A stretch of 64,000 bases of DNA from Janthinobacterium sp051380875. GTDB taxonomy: Bacteria; Pseudomonadota; Gammaproteobacteria; Burkholderiales; Burkholderiaceae_D. Position 1 is the stretch's first letter. The number at the start of each line of letters is the position of its first letter. Shown here one piece after another: positions 26,321 to 34,730 of the stretch. The DNA lies in contig NZ_JBNYXW010000008.1 of the NCBI RefSeq assembly GCF_051380875.1, positions 62,001-126,000 of the forward strand. Reading direction: 5' to 3'. A model generated the notes under the pieces. The model was not told the DNA's origin, ran no database searches, and saw only the letters and a program-made list of their open reading frames with translations. Position numbers and translations under genes: made by a program.

Positions 26321-27670
26321 ATGCAAGCGATCACATCCCACCCACCGGGCACCTATTCCGACGCCGCTGGCGAAGTCGCGGCCAGAGCCAAAGCTGAAAA
26401 ACAAGTTGTAGCCAAGGTATCGCGGCGCCTGCTGTGGTTCATCTTCCTGCTCTTTGTATTTTCCTTCCTCGACCGCATCAACATCGGTTTCGCCGGCCTG
26501 ACCATGATGCAGGACCTGGGCCTGACATCGACCCAGTTCGGCCTGGCGACCACCATGTTTTACATCGCCTATATCTGCTTCGGCATCCCCAGCAACGTGG
26601 TGCTGGCGCGAGTCGGTGCGCGGCGCTGGATCGGCACCATCATGATCGCCTGGGGCCTCGCCTCGACCGCGACCATGTTCGCGACCAGCCCGAAAACGCT
26701 GTACCTGCTGCGGGTGCTGGTCGGCATCACCGAGGCCGGTTTTCTGCCTGGCATGCTGCTGTACCTGACATTCTGGTTTCCGCCCATCTACCGGGCCCGG
26801 GCCAATGCCCTGTTCATGATCGCGATGCCCGTCACCGCCGCGCTTGGCTCGGCAGTATCGGGCTATATACTGGGGCTGGACGGTGCAATGGGGCTCAAGG
26901 GCTGGCAATGGCTGTTCATGCTCGAAGGCATGCCGTCCGCTGTGCTGGGACTGGTGGTATTCTATTACCTGGACGACAAGCCCCAGGATGCAAAATGGCT
27001 GTCCTCCAGCGACAAGGAAGTACTGGCGCGCAGCCTGCAAGCGGCGCACATGCCAAAACCTGCCATCGGCGCGGGCTCCAGCCTGTGGGCCGAGTTAAGC
27101 TCGCCGACAGTCATCAAGTTCGGCATGGCTTACTTTTGCCTCGTCAACACTTTAGCCATGGTCGCTGTGTGGACCCCGCTGATCGTCAAGAGCTTCAGCG
27201 CCGACGCGAGCAACCGTATGATCGGCCTGTTGTCCGCGATACCGCCTGTAGTAACCGTGGTTGCCATGATTTGGTGGGGCCGCCGCTCGGACCGCAAGCA
27301 AGAACGGCGCTGGCACCTGATGCTGCCGATGCTGCTGTCGGCAGCCGGCTGGCTGTGCACAGCCACCTCAAACCAGCCTGTGCTACAGATGCTGGGGGTC
27401 TGCATGGCCTCGGCCGGCGCCACCACCGCGATGTCGATCTTCTGGACCACACCCGACCAAGCCCTCAGCCTGAAGGCCCAAGCCATCGGCATCGCGCTGA
27501 TCAATGCAACGGGCAACCTCAGCTCCGCGCTGAACCCCGTCATCGTCGGCTGGCTGAAAGATACCACCCACAGCTTCACGGCAGGACTACTGTACGCAAC
27601 CGTGCTGTTGCTGATCGGCGTCGTCATTGTGATGCGCTTGCCGATAAATGGGGGGAAGCGGGTGCAGTGA
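26321..27670 (+). CDS. MFS transporter, anion:cation symporter (aromatic acid) type
   Basis: A 449-residue inner-membrane permease with 12 predicted helices. The N-terminal FLDRINIGFAGLTMMQDLGL and the FWFPPIYRARANALFMIAMP stretch are typical of the ACS family (4-hydroxyphenylacetate, phthalate and tartrate permeases), proton-coupled uptake of organic anions. It lies 160 bp after the FAH gene; that gap has no gene. AGGAGA precedes the ATG. It probably imports the substrate of this catabolic operon. Confidence 0.92.
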   Translation: MQAITSHPPGTYSDAAGEVAARAKAEKQVVAKVSRRLLWFIFLLFVFSFLDRINIGFAGLTMMQDLGLTSTQFGLATTMFYIAYICFGIPSNVVLARVGARRWIGTIMIAWGLASTATMFATSPKTLYLLRVLVGITEAGFLPGMLLYLTFWFPPIYRARANALFMIAMPVTAALGSAVSGYILGLDGAMGLKGWQWLFMLEGMPSAVLGLVVFYYLDDKPQDAKWLSSSDKEVLARSLQAAHMPKPAIGAGSSLWAELSSPTVIKFGMAYFCLVNTLAMVAVWTPLIVKSFSADASNRMIGLLSAIPPVVTVVAMIWWGRRSDRKQERRWHLMLPMLLSAAGWLCTATSNQPVLQMLGVCMASAGATTAMSIFWTTPDQALSLKAQAIGIALINATGNLSSALNPVIVGWLKDTTHSFTAGLLYATVLLLIGVVIVMRLPINGGKRVQ

Positions 27671-28105
27671 TGGATTAGGTAGGTGACAAGGAAAACGTCG
27701 CGAGGCATCGGTGCCAAGCCGCGTTTGCGCTTGCGTCCACTGCCTAAGATGATTTGTCAGCGTTAGCCGCTGTACGGTAGAGGAAGGATTCTGAGCGCCA
27801 CGCGCCTGCCAAGCGCGAGGACTTTGAATCTCACATGTAAAGCGCGCAGGCGCTTTACTCGTCTCGATGTTCAGAAATCCGGATAGGGGCTCCGCGGCAT
27901 AGGCCTTATTGAGTGGTGTTTCGTGCCGTTATCATTTTACTGGCGAAGCGCAGCGGCAAGCGCGTCAGCGCGGCCTGGTCCGCCACTTCAAGCTGGCCTT
28001 CAGGCGAGCGCAGGTTTGCGGGATAAGCCGAGCGGCTAAGGGTTACGCGCAGCGTAGCCCTTATTGAGCGGTGCTGCGCAGTGGACTGGATGACGAGCAA
28101 TGAAT
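27671..28105. other. Intergenic region after the MFS gene, with hairpins and repeat copy B
   Basis: No intact gene. It contains an 8-bp perfect hairpin GTAAAGCG-CGCAGG-CGCTTTAC (27837-27858) without a T-run, so only a weak terminator candidate. It also carries repeat copy B, and a CTTATTGAG(C/T)GGTG motif present twice (about 27906 and 28061), which suggests local duplication. Confidence 0.5.
27984..28080 (+). repeat. Diverged 97-bp repeat, copy B
   Basis: This is the partner of copy A (21938-22034), same orientation, with the identical 25-base hairpin core at 28038-28062. It lies just left of an IS91-type transposase remnant. Together the copies flank the 6-kb catabolic module. Confidence 0.8.
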
Positions 28106-28252
28106 GTGGTCAACAATCAAGCGAATTGATGGCACTCTGGTGCTCCATACGTGGGCCCAGAACCTGCTGCACCATCTGCATATGTACGCGCTGGTGGCAA
28201 ACGGCGCGCTGGGCGGCGATGGACATATTACCGCTCAAAGCCAACATTCGTC
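28106..28252 (+). pseudogene. IS91-family transposase fragment
   Basis: The plus frame from 28106 reads IDGTLVLHTWAQNLLHHLHM then YALVANGALGGDGHITAQ. This resembles the LHTW...HPHVHCLVTGGAL metal-binding His region of IS91/Y2 transposases. About 49 residues remain; the start, the tyrosines and the C-terminus are gone. The Cys/His ligand pair is altered (YALVANG for the usual HCLVTGG), so it is a dead remnant. Confidence 0.65.
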
Positions 28253-28429
28253 CATTTGGTGATCTCCTTGATCAGCTGAAAATACACATAACCGCCAATT
28301 TTCCGCGAAATTCACTGGCTGAAATAAGGAAAAAAGTCATACCGTAGTTCCCAAATATCAACTGATGAATCCAGGAGAAACCTCTCCAAAAATAAATTAA
28401 CAATCAGCCCGTCCGAAATAAAACTACAT

Positions 28430-28499
28430 TTTTCGGACAATTTCTTGCTCAATGTCCGAAAAAGATATATAAATATCGGACAGGAGAAAACATGTCCGA
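28430..28499. promoter_or_regulatory. Tandem inverted repeats, candidate AbiEi operator
   Basis: TTTTCGGACA (28430-28439) and TGTCCGAAAA (28453-28462) form a perfect 10-bp inverted repeat with 13-bp spacing. A second pair, TCGGACA (28476-28482) and TGTCCGA (28493-28499), spans the ribosome-binding site and start codon of abiEi. AbiEi antitoxins are known to repress their promoter by binding such inverted repeats. Confidence 0.7.
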
Positions 28500-29211
28500 A
28501 CTCAAATCCAATATCTCTGCCATGGTCGAAGCAGCTGAACCCGGACAAGTCTGGGTACCGACCGACTTTACCCAGTTGGGTAACCGGGATGCCATCGACA
28601 AGACCTTGCAGCGTATGGTGCGGGCGGGAGAATTGCGTCGCATCGACAGGGGTCTGTATGACAAGCCCAAACTCAGCGGACTGACCAAGCGCCCCACCAC
28701 CCCGGACTACCGTGCTGTGACGCAAGCTATTGCCCGCCGCGATCAACTGCGCCTGCTGGTGGACGGCATGACTGCCGCCAATGACCTCGGCCTGACCGAT
28801 GCAGTCCCCGCACGAGTAACCATCCATACCGACACGCGCCGCCGCGCAATTGAGCTGGACAATCTCACCATTGAGTTCAAGCAGACGGCACCAAGCCGCC
28901 TGTATTGGGCCGGGCGTCCGGCCATGCGCATCGTGCAGGCACTGCATTGGCTGAAAGACACATTGGCGACAGAACGCAGCGCCATCCTGAGCAAACTGGG
29001 TAAAGTGCTGGCAGACCCGGTACACGGTGCCGCGATCCGCCAGGATTTGTGCGATGGTTTCAATATGCTGCCGGCCTGGATGCAAAGCCTGGTGCGGGAA
29101 CTTCCCGGCTGCGACCCGCAGGGTGCATCGGTCTCACACCATCAGTCTCCCTGTGCAGAAAAACCCGCGACGCTGCGCCAGCGCCCGGTCAAACATACGG
29201 AGGCCACTTGA
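28492..29211 (+). CDS. abiEi: AbiEi-type antitoxin/repressor
   Basis: A 239-residue protein with an N-terminal winged-helix domain (VPTDFTQLGNRDAIDKTLQR then MVRAGELRRIDRGLYD) and an AbiEi C-terminal antitoxin domain (LLVDGMTAANDLGLTDAVPA then RVTIHTDTRRR). It is the antitoxin of a type IV toxin-antitoxin pair used in abortive phage defence and element stabilisation. GGAG lies before the ATG. Two inverted repeats overlap the promoter and start, suggesting autorepression. The stop overlaps the toxin start (TTGA), a sign of translational coupling. Confidence 0.88.
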   Translation: MSELKSNISAMVEAAEPGQVWVPTDFTQLGNRDAIDKTLQRMVRAGELRRIDRGLYDKPKLSGLTKRPTTPDYRAVTQAIARRDQLRLLVDGMTAANDLGLTDAVPARVTIHTDTRRRAIELDNLTIEFKQTAPSRLYWAGRPAMRIVQALHWLKDTLATERSAILSKLGKVLADPVHGAAIRQDLCDGFNMLPAWMQSLVRELPGCDPQGASVSHHQSPCAEKPATLRQRPVKHTEAT

Positions 29212-30260
29212 ATCCGGCATTTCACACAGTCATCACTGCCAACGATGCAGAGCGACGCGACTTATTCCTCAGTGCCGCCGCCCGCCTCGGCACGGCGGTG
29301 CAGAACGTAGAAAAAGACTTCTGGGTCTGCTGGACACTGGATGCGCTGTTCAATGGCCTGCAGCCTGGCGGCCCACGCCTGCTCTTCAAAGGCGGCACCT
29401 CCCTCTCCAAGGCCTTCGGCCTCATCACGCGCTTTTCCGAAGACATTGACATCACCGTCTTCCGTGAAGATTTGGGACATGCTACCGAAGTTGCCGATCT
29501 GGATGCGCTGAGCGGGAAAAAACGCCGCGCACGCTTGGACGCGATTCGCGACGCATGCCAGTCCTACATCGCAGGACCGTTGACGGCGCAACTCACGCAG
29601 CTCGCGGCAGCCGTCATTCCCGAGGGCCGTTTTCGGCTGGAGCAAGACCCTGACGACAAGGATGGCCAAACCCTATTGCTCTGGTATCCGACGGTCACGG
29701 CCACCACCGGCGACTACATCCGCTCAGCCGTGAAAATCGAGGCCGGCGCCAAATCGGCACTCGATCCGCATATCGCTGCCTGCGTCACGCCGTATGTCAC
29801 ACAGGATCTGCCTGACCTGGACTTGAGTGTAGCAAACGTCACCACCGTCCAGCCCGAGCGCACTTTCTGGGACAAGATCATGATCTTGCATGGCCTGCGC
29901 CAATGGCATGACCGGCGCGGCGAGCTAAGACATGGTGGGCAACGCATCTCGCGCCATTACTATGACGTGCATCAGCTGATGCAGGCACCGCTGGCCGCCG
30001 CATGGCAGACCGATCACGCGCTGGCGACCGACTGCGCCCGTCATGCAAGGCTGTTCTTCGGCAATACCGACTTGGGTCTGGATACTGCCATGCCCGGCAC
30101 GTTCACACTGACACCAAACCCGGCGATGCGAAATGCACTCAAAAGTGATTATTCAGCAATGACTGGCATGATCTTCGGCGGCGTTCCCCCACTCGATGCA
30201 GTGCTGGACAGTGCGCAGCGTTTCGAGCAACTTGTCAACGGTGCCAGAATGCCACCCTGA
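29208..30260 (+). CDS. abiEii: AbiEii-type nucleotidyltransferase toxin
   Basis: A protein of 350 residues from a TTG start at 29208, chosen because GGAGG is four to five bases upstream and it overlaps the antitoxin stop; the longer frame from 29049 runs inside the antitoxin gene. The AbiEii nucleotidyltransferase motifs are present: LLFKGGTSLSKAFGLI, FSEDIDITVF with the two catalytic Asp, and PERTFWDKIMILH. Family members transfer nucleotides to tRNA or other targets, halting growth. It is the last gene before convergent korB. Confidence 0.9.
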   Translation: MNPAFHTVITANDAERRDLFLSAAARLGTAVQNVEKDFWVCWTLDALFNGLQPGGPRLLFKGGTSLSKAFGLITRFSEDIDITVFREDLGHATEVADLDALSGKKRRARLDAIRDACQSYIAGPLTAQLTQLAAAVIPEGRFRLEQDPDDKDGQTLLLWYPTVTATTGDYIRSAVKIEAGAKSALDPHIAACVTPYVTQDLPDLDLSVANVTTVQPERTFWDKIMILHGLRQWHDRRGELRHGGQRISRHYYDVHQLMQAPLAAAWQTDHALATDCARHARLFFGNTDLGLDTAMPGTFTLTPNPAMRNALKSDYSAMTGMIFGGVPPLDAVLDSAQRFEQLVNGARMPP

Positions 30261-30371
30261 GCACAAAAGAGCGATAACATCCATCAGCGATTATTTCAGT
30301 GATCGGCAGGAGGCGGCGCACAACCGTGCCCGCTAGGCGATTCCATGTGTCGGATAATCAGCGATAAGAAA

Positions 30372-31298
30372 TCACCCCTCGGCACCCAGCAGTATCAGTG
30401 GCTGTGCTTCGGCAAGCGCAATCTCCACTTCGACACCATCCTCATAGCGTATCCACACGCGCCCTTCCCCGCCCGGACGGCGCCCTAGCACCAGCACACC
30501 CTCGCGCTGGAGGTGCCGTACCAGGATGCCGGTACAGCGCCAGCGGCTGTGCACTACGTCCACCACCGCAGATCCAGTTGCCTGCATTGCGGACGCAGTG
30601 TTATCCAGCTCAATGACCGGCGATTCCTCATGGTCAAACTTTGCGTCCAGAAAGGCGCGCAGCAGCTTGACGGCGCTGCGTGTGATCTCGGGCTCTCCCT
30701 GGTTCAGCCAGGCCGCGACTTGGCCCGGCTGCGACTTGTAAGCCGTCACCAGCTCATTGACGGTCGTTACATCGCGCACCCTACCTTCGTTGAATGCCAG
30801 GGCAATGGATTCCGGCAAGTCCAGCAGGGCCGCGTGCTGCGTCACAAAAGCGGCGGACTTGCTGATGTTGCTGGCAATCTGTCCCCGCTTCAAGCCCTTC
30901 GACAGCTCACGGCCGATGTAGTTGGCAATTTCCCGCGCCGTCAACTCGTTGCGCTGCAGATTTTCCACAACCTGGTCGGTCTCGCTGTAGTCGTCGTCAA
31001 TAAAGCCGGGAATCGCCACCAACTGCGCCAGCCGCGCAGCGCGGTAGCGACGCGCGCCGTGATTGATGATGTAGCGCCCGGGCCGTTCGGGATGACTGCG
31101 TACGGAAATCGGCGTCTTGATACCGCGCAAGTGTATCGAGGCTGCAAGTTCAGACAGGCTATGTGCCGTAAAACCCGGATTCGCCGCTGAGCGTGGCTGC
31201 AACGGGTCTTCGTCGATAAGTTCGAGGGGTAGCTCCAGCGGCCCACCCTCCAATTCACCACTACCAACGGCTTCATCCTGCGTGGATGCCTTCCTCAT
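30372..31298 (-). CDS. korB: KorB, IncP-type ParB/global repressor
   Basis: A 308-residue ParB-family protein. The N-terminal ParB/CTP-binding domain has LPLELIDEDPLQPRSAANPG, RYIINHGARRYRAARLAQL and DQVVENLQRNELTAREIANY. The HTH includes SAAFVTQHAALLDLPESIA, and a C-terminal SH3-like dimerisation domain ends LAEAQPLILLGAEG. This is the KorB arrangement of IncP plasmids, where KorB binds OB operators to repress backbone genes and works with IncC in partition. The start at 31298 overlaps the kleE stop (ATGA). It is somewhat shorter than RP4 KorB. No incC or korA is present nearby, so it is separated from its usual partners. Confidence 0.92.
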   Translation of the reverse strand: MRKASTQDEAVGSGELEGGPLELPLELIDEDPLQPRSAANPGFTAHSLSELAASIHLRGIKTPISVRSHPERPGRYIINHGARRYRAARLAQLVAIPGFIDDDYSETDQVVENLQRNELTAREIANYIGRELSKGLKRGQIASNISKSAAFVTQHAALLDLPESIALAFNEGRVRDVTTVNELVTAYKSQPGQVAAWLNQGEPEITRSAVKLLRAFLDAKFDHEESPVIELDNTASAMQATGSAVVDVVHSRWRCTGILVRHLQREGVLVLGRRPGGEGRVWIRYEDGVEVEIALAEAQPLILLGAEG

Positions 31299-31594
31299 CG
31301 CGACTGATCCGGATTGCCATACGCTACGAACCAGGTCAGGTAGCAGAAAAAAGCATAGTGCAGAATGAATCCCCAACCGGCATGCGTACCCGGCGTATCC
31401 CACAACACGAGCATGCGCAGCAGTTGGAACAGCACATCGCACACCATAAAGAACCGTATTACTGGCCAGCACAATACGACGATGACCCACAGTATTTTTC
31501 GCAGACCAGGCGTGCTGGGCTGGGGGGCGGGCGCGGGCTGCAGCTGAGGCTTCCCCTTGCCTGTGACAGGTGGAAACTGAATAATGTCTGCCAT
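31295..31594 (-). CDS. kleE: KleE-like small membrane protein
   Basis: A 99-residue protein beginning MADIIQFPPVTGKG, with a Pro/Gln-rich linker, one strong hydrophobic helix (KILWVIVVLCWPVIRFFMVC) and the family landmark MLVLWDTPGTHAGW before a second hydrophobic segment. KleE proteins belong to the kle stability operons of IncP plasmids; their biochemical role is unknown. The start has GGAGAG upstream; the extra 13 residues of the longer frame are not supported. Its stop overlaps the korB start, so the two are co-translated. Confidence 0.8.
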   Translation of the reverse strand: MADIIQFPPVTGKGKPQLQPAPAPQPSTPGLRKILWVIVVLCWPVIRFFMVCDVLFQLLRMLVLWDTPGTHAGWGFILHYAFFCYLTWFVAYGNPDQSR

Positions 31595-31720
31595 GTTCTC
31601 TCTCCTTCGCACCGGGCACGCTATGCCAGGCAACAGAAATTCCGTCTGTGGCTATCATCATCCCCTTAGCTGCAAACGAGATTGATATAGAACAAACAGC
31701 CTTACAGAATTCGGCGTATT

Positions 31721-31733
31721 TTTATCTGCTAAA
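31721..31733. promoter_or_regulatory. Imperfect KorB operator upstream of kleE-korB
   Basis: TTTATCTGCTAAA matches 11 of 13 positions of TTTAGCGGCTAAA and lies 127 bp upstream of kleE in a gene-free, A/T-richer stretch (31595-31886) that must hold both the kleE-korB promoter and the xis promoter. It could mediate autoregulation by KorB and link it to xis/int expression. Confidence 0.4.
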
Positions 31734-31886
31734 GCCAGAGTAATCCCTGACATCCGGCATTGAGCGCAGCTTTGATCCAGTCGATATCCCATGAGGATTC
31801 CTGTTGAAACACCACTCGTGGCGTCAGATACTAGGCTCAGGAATTCGAAATATTGATCGTGCAGCGCTGGCGCGGCACACCGGACG

Positions 31887-32105
31887 ATGGAGGCTCAGAT
31901 GGAACATTCCGTGACGTGGGTAAAAATCAAGAAGTACGCCGAACTCACCGGCGATTCGGCTGCATCCGTGCACGCCAGACGGCGTGCCGGCAAGTGGTGC
32001 GACGGCATACAATGCAAGGTCGTCGATGAAATGCTATGGGTCAATCTCGCTGCCGCAGAAAAATGGGTGGAGACATGGGGGCAAGGAACAGTGGTACGGG
32101 CGTAG
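31887..32105 (+). CDS. Excisionase-like small DNA-binding protein
   Basis: A 72-residue protein (VTWVKIKKYAELTGDSAASV then HARRRAGKWCDGIQCKVVD) with a MerR/Xis-type winged helix and C-terminal LWVNLAAAEKWVETWG. Such proteins accompany tyrosine integrases and direct excision. It overlaps the integrase gene by 31 bp on the same strand, as expected for an xis-int pair. An alternative Met is four residues in (MEHSVTW). Confidence 0.78.
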   Translation: MEAQMEHSVTWVKIKKYAELTGDSAASVHARRRAGKWCDGIQCKVVDEMLWVNLAAAEKWVETWGQGTVVRA

Positions 32106-33316
32106 AGCTGCGCAAGGGGGTACGCTCGGAAACGATACGCATCGTTTTCCAGTATCAAGGGAAACGATGCCGCGAGCCGCTGAAGCTGGAACATACGCGC
32201 AACAATATCGCTTATGCAAGGCGGCTGCAGGGCGCCGTGGTCAATGCCATCGAACGCGGCACCTTTTCCTACGAGGAATTCTTTCCCGATTCGCTCACCA
32301 CGAAGCGAAAAAAGCAGGTGCAAGCCGACGCGCAGGCCGCCGCAGCGGCGAGGGCCCGTCCAGCGGTTCTCGTCGGCGACCTGTTGCGCGACTACCTGCT
32401 GATCGCCAAGCGCAACCTGGAGCTATCGACCTACAACTGCTACCAGCAGGTGGCGAAAAATCATCTTTTTCCACAATGGGCAGACAAGCCTGCCACCGAA
32501 CTGACCACGCGCGACCTGCGCAAGTGGATCATGGGCCTCAACGGCAAGAGCAAGACCATTCAGCTGATCCTTACCCCGATGCGCAACGCCATCGAACTGG
32601 GCGTGACCGAAGGCGACTTGGAATCCAATCCCTTCGACAGCATCAAGCTAGGAAAACTGCTGCCGCGCGATCAGCGTGTCAGCAAGTTCAAGGCCGACCC
32701 ATTTAATATCGATGAAATAGATCTCATCCTGAAAGCCTGCGAGCGCGAGGATGAGCGCAACATGCTGCTATTTTCCTTCTGCACCGGCATGCGGCCCTCC
32801 GAATACATCGCACTGCAATGGCCAGCCGTCGATGAGGCGCACCACCAGATCAGCGTGGCCGGAGCGTTCGTCGACGGCGAAATGAAGGACCGGGCCAAGA
32901 CACTGAGCGGCCTGCGCACGATCGACATGCGCTTTGGGGCGCTAACCGCACTGCAGGCACAGCACGCGCTAACGGGAACCGGTGCAAGCACCGTATTCCT
33001 ACATTCGCGCACCGGCAAGCCGTGGCAGGGAGACAAACCCGTCTACAATCGCTGGAAGCGCATCATCAAGGTAAGCGGCGTGCGCTTCCGCAACCCCTAC
33101 CAGATGCGCCATACCTTCGCCTCCAACCTACTCATGCTCGGTGCGCCGCCACTATATGTCGCCACACAGATGGGCCATGCGGACACAACCATGATCGTGC
33201 GCACCTACGGCAAGTGGATTGCAGCGGGACTGGACCATGGGCGCAGGGAACGGCTGCTGCGTCTGTATGCACAGACGAACCCGCTGCGGACAGATGAATT
33301 CCCGAAATACAACTAA
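32075..33316 (+). CDS. int: Tyrosine recombinase (phage-type integrase) with DUF3596-like arm domain
   Basis: A protein of 413 residues from ATG 32075 inside the xis end. The N-terminal arm-binding domain (GVELRKGVRSETIRIVFQYQ then GKRCREPLKLEHTRNN) is of the DUF3596 kind; a core-binding helical domain follows. The catalytic domain has Arg in CTGMRPSEY, QMRHTFASNLLMLG, the GHAD box and the nucleophile Tyr in IVRTYGKW. It is the likely enzyme for integration of this element, pointing towards tRNA-Val about 1.9 kb downstream, a distance that includes a 1.1-kb IS. Confidence 0.93.
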   Translation: MGARNSGTGVELRKGVRSETIRIVFQYQGKRCREPLKLEHTRNNIAYARRLQGAVVNAIERGTFSYEEFFPDSLTTKRKKQVQADAQAAAAARARPAVLVGDLLRDYLLIAKRNLELSTYNCYQQVAKNHLFPQWADKPATELTTRDLRKWIMGLNGKSKTIQLILTPMRNAIELGVTEGDLESNPFDSIKLGKLLPRDQRVSKFKADPFNIDEIDLILKACEREDERNMLLFSFCTGMRPSEYIALQWPAVDEAHHQISVAGAFVDGEMKDRAKTLSGLRTIDMRFGALTALQAQHALTGTGASTVFLHSRTGKPWQGDKPVYNRWKRIIKVSGVRFRNPYQMRHTFASNLLMLGAPPLYVATQMGHADTTMIVRTYGKWIAAGLDHGRRERLLRLYAQTNPLRTDEFPKYN

Positions 33317-33630
33317 AAATACCTCACAACCTCGCTCAAAGACCGCCGACGGCAGTTCATGGCAGATAAGCGACAGAAAGCTCTTATCCTTTTGGATTCC
33401 CATATACTAGCCCCGCTTTCCAAAGCAAAGAAATGACGTCCATTTGATTATTTGGAACCCTGCTTTGGCCGGCCAGCACCAGCTGCCAAAGGGTGGCCTC
33501 ATCGTCGGCAAGACTAGGGGTCACGCACAACAGTTCAAGCGCTTTCAGTCCGTAGAGCTTATTTTTCCGGGACCTCGTGTATTCGCCACAGGGAACCCCG
33601 ATAACGCATCCGCTCTCGCAAATCCCTAGG

Positions 33631-34725
33631 TGTCTAGAGTTGGGTGATCATGTCCCGACTCGCAGCTTGCCCTACTTCAAAGCCAGGCGCCTGTTGAGTA
33701 CACTGTTAATTCCTGTCACCCCATCGCCAGCGCCATGACCCAAGCCCTTCACAGCCAAACCCGTACCACCCACCTGATTCGGGAAGAAATCCGCAACTCG
33801 ACACTTTCCCAACAGGAACTGGCCGAGCGTTATAACGTGAGCCGCCTGACGATCCGCAAATGGCAGAACCGCGACAGCCCGCAAGACCGCTCGCACCGGC
33901 CGCACACGATGCACACAACGCTCACGCCCACCCAGGAGCTGATCGTCGTGGCGCTGCGCACTACGCTGCTCTTGCCCACCGACGACTTGCTGGCAGTCGC
34001 GCGCGAGTTCGTCAATCCGGCGCTTTCGCGTGGTGCCCTGGGGCGCTGCTTGCGGCGCCATGGTGTGTCCCGTCTGCTCGAACTGGCCACACGCGAAGGC
34101 GACAAGCCGGTCACCAAAAAGTCGTTCAAGGATTACGAGCCCGGCTTTTTACATATGGATATCAAGTACTTGCCGCAGATGCCTGATGAAACCGAACGCC
34201 GTTACCTGTTCGTCGCCATCGACCGCGCCACGCGCTGGGTCTTCATGGAAATCTATGCCAACCAGTCCGACAGCAGCAGCACCGACTTTCTGATCAAACT
34301 GAAAAATGCTTGCCCAGTCACCATCGTCAAACTGCTCACCGACAACGGCAGCCAGTTCACTGACCGCTTTACCAGCAAGCAGAAAGACCCCGTGAGCGGC
34401 GACCGTATCCCCAGCGGCAAGCATGTCTTTGACGTGCTGTGCCAGCAGCTGGTGATCGAACATCGATTGATTCCGCCTCGCCATCCGCAAACCAATGGCA
34501 TGGTCGAGCGTTTCAATGGCCGCATCAGCGAGATCGTAAACCAGACCCGTTTTGGCTCTCGGGACGAACTGGAATCGACGTTGCGCAATTACCTGAAAAT
34601 CTATAACCACAACATTCCTCAGCGCGCCCTGAATAACGAAACACCGATCCAGGCGATGAAGAAATGGCAGCAGACCAAGCCGGAATTATTCGTTAAACGC
34701 GTCTACAACCAGGCGGGTCTTGACA
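33631..34725 (+). mobile_element. IS481-family insertion sequence, 1095 bp, with 6-bp CCTAGG target duplication
   Basis: The ends read TGTCTAGAG on the left and, inverted on the right, TGTCAAGAC. Both flanks carry CCTAGG (33625-33630 and 34726-34731), matching the NCTAGN target and 6-bp duplication known for IS481-type elements. One transposase gene fills it. It interrupts the DUF6979-like gene and is complete. Confidence 0.88.
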
Positions 34726-34730
34726 CCTAG
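33735..34730 (+). CDS. IS481-family transposase
   Basis: A 331-residue DDE transposase. An N-terminal HTH (LSQQELAERYNVSRLTIRKW) is followed by a second HTH and the RNase H-like catalytic core: first Asp in FLHMDIKYLPQ, second in LLTDNGSQFTD, Glu in GMVERFNGRISE. The C-terminus is VYNQAGLDT. The TAG stop (34728-34730) lies in the CCTAGG target duplication just outside the element, so the host target supplies the stop codon, as described for some IS481 members. Confidence 0.93.
   Translation: MTQALHSQTRTTHLIREEIRNSTLSQQELAERYNVSRLTIRKWQNRDSPQDRSHRPHTMHTTLTPTQELIVVALRTTLLLPTDDLLAVAREFVNPALSRGALGRCLRRHGVSRLLELATREGDKPVTKKSFKDYEPGFLHMDIKYLPQMPDETERRYLFVAIDRATRWVFMEIYANQSDSSSTDFLIKLKNACPVTIVKLLTDNGSQFTDRFTSKQKDPVSGDRIPSGKHVFDVLCQQLVIEHRLIPPRHPQTNGMVERFNGRISEIVNQTRFGSRDELESTLRNYLKIYNHNIPQRALNNETPIQAMKKWQQTKPELFVKRVYNQAGLDT

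Noticed and set aside
27837..27858. Terminator after the MFS gene
   Set aside because: The hairpin is perfect but has no T-run and lies about 170 bp beyond the stop; not strong enough to call.
27906..28100. Minus-strand 64-residue frame across repeat copy B
   Set aside because: It lies within the repeated hairpin element; copy A shows only part of the same frame and it has stops. There is no ribosome-binding site, so I treat it as non-coding repeat.
28081..28347. Plus-strand 88-residue frame near the IS91 remnant
   Set aside because: The recognisable transposase-like residues are in a different frame; this one is a shadow of the broken gene.
33444..33629. Plus-strand 61-residue frame left of the IS481 element
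   Set aside because: The opposite strand carries the 3' half of the split DUF6979-like gene, which explains the open frame.
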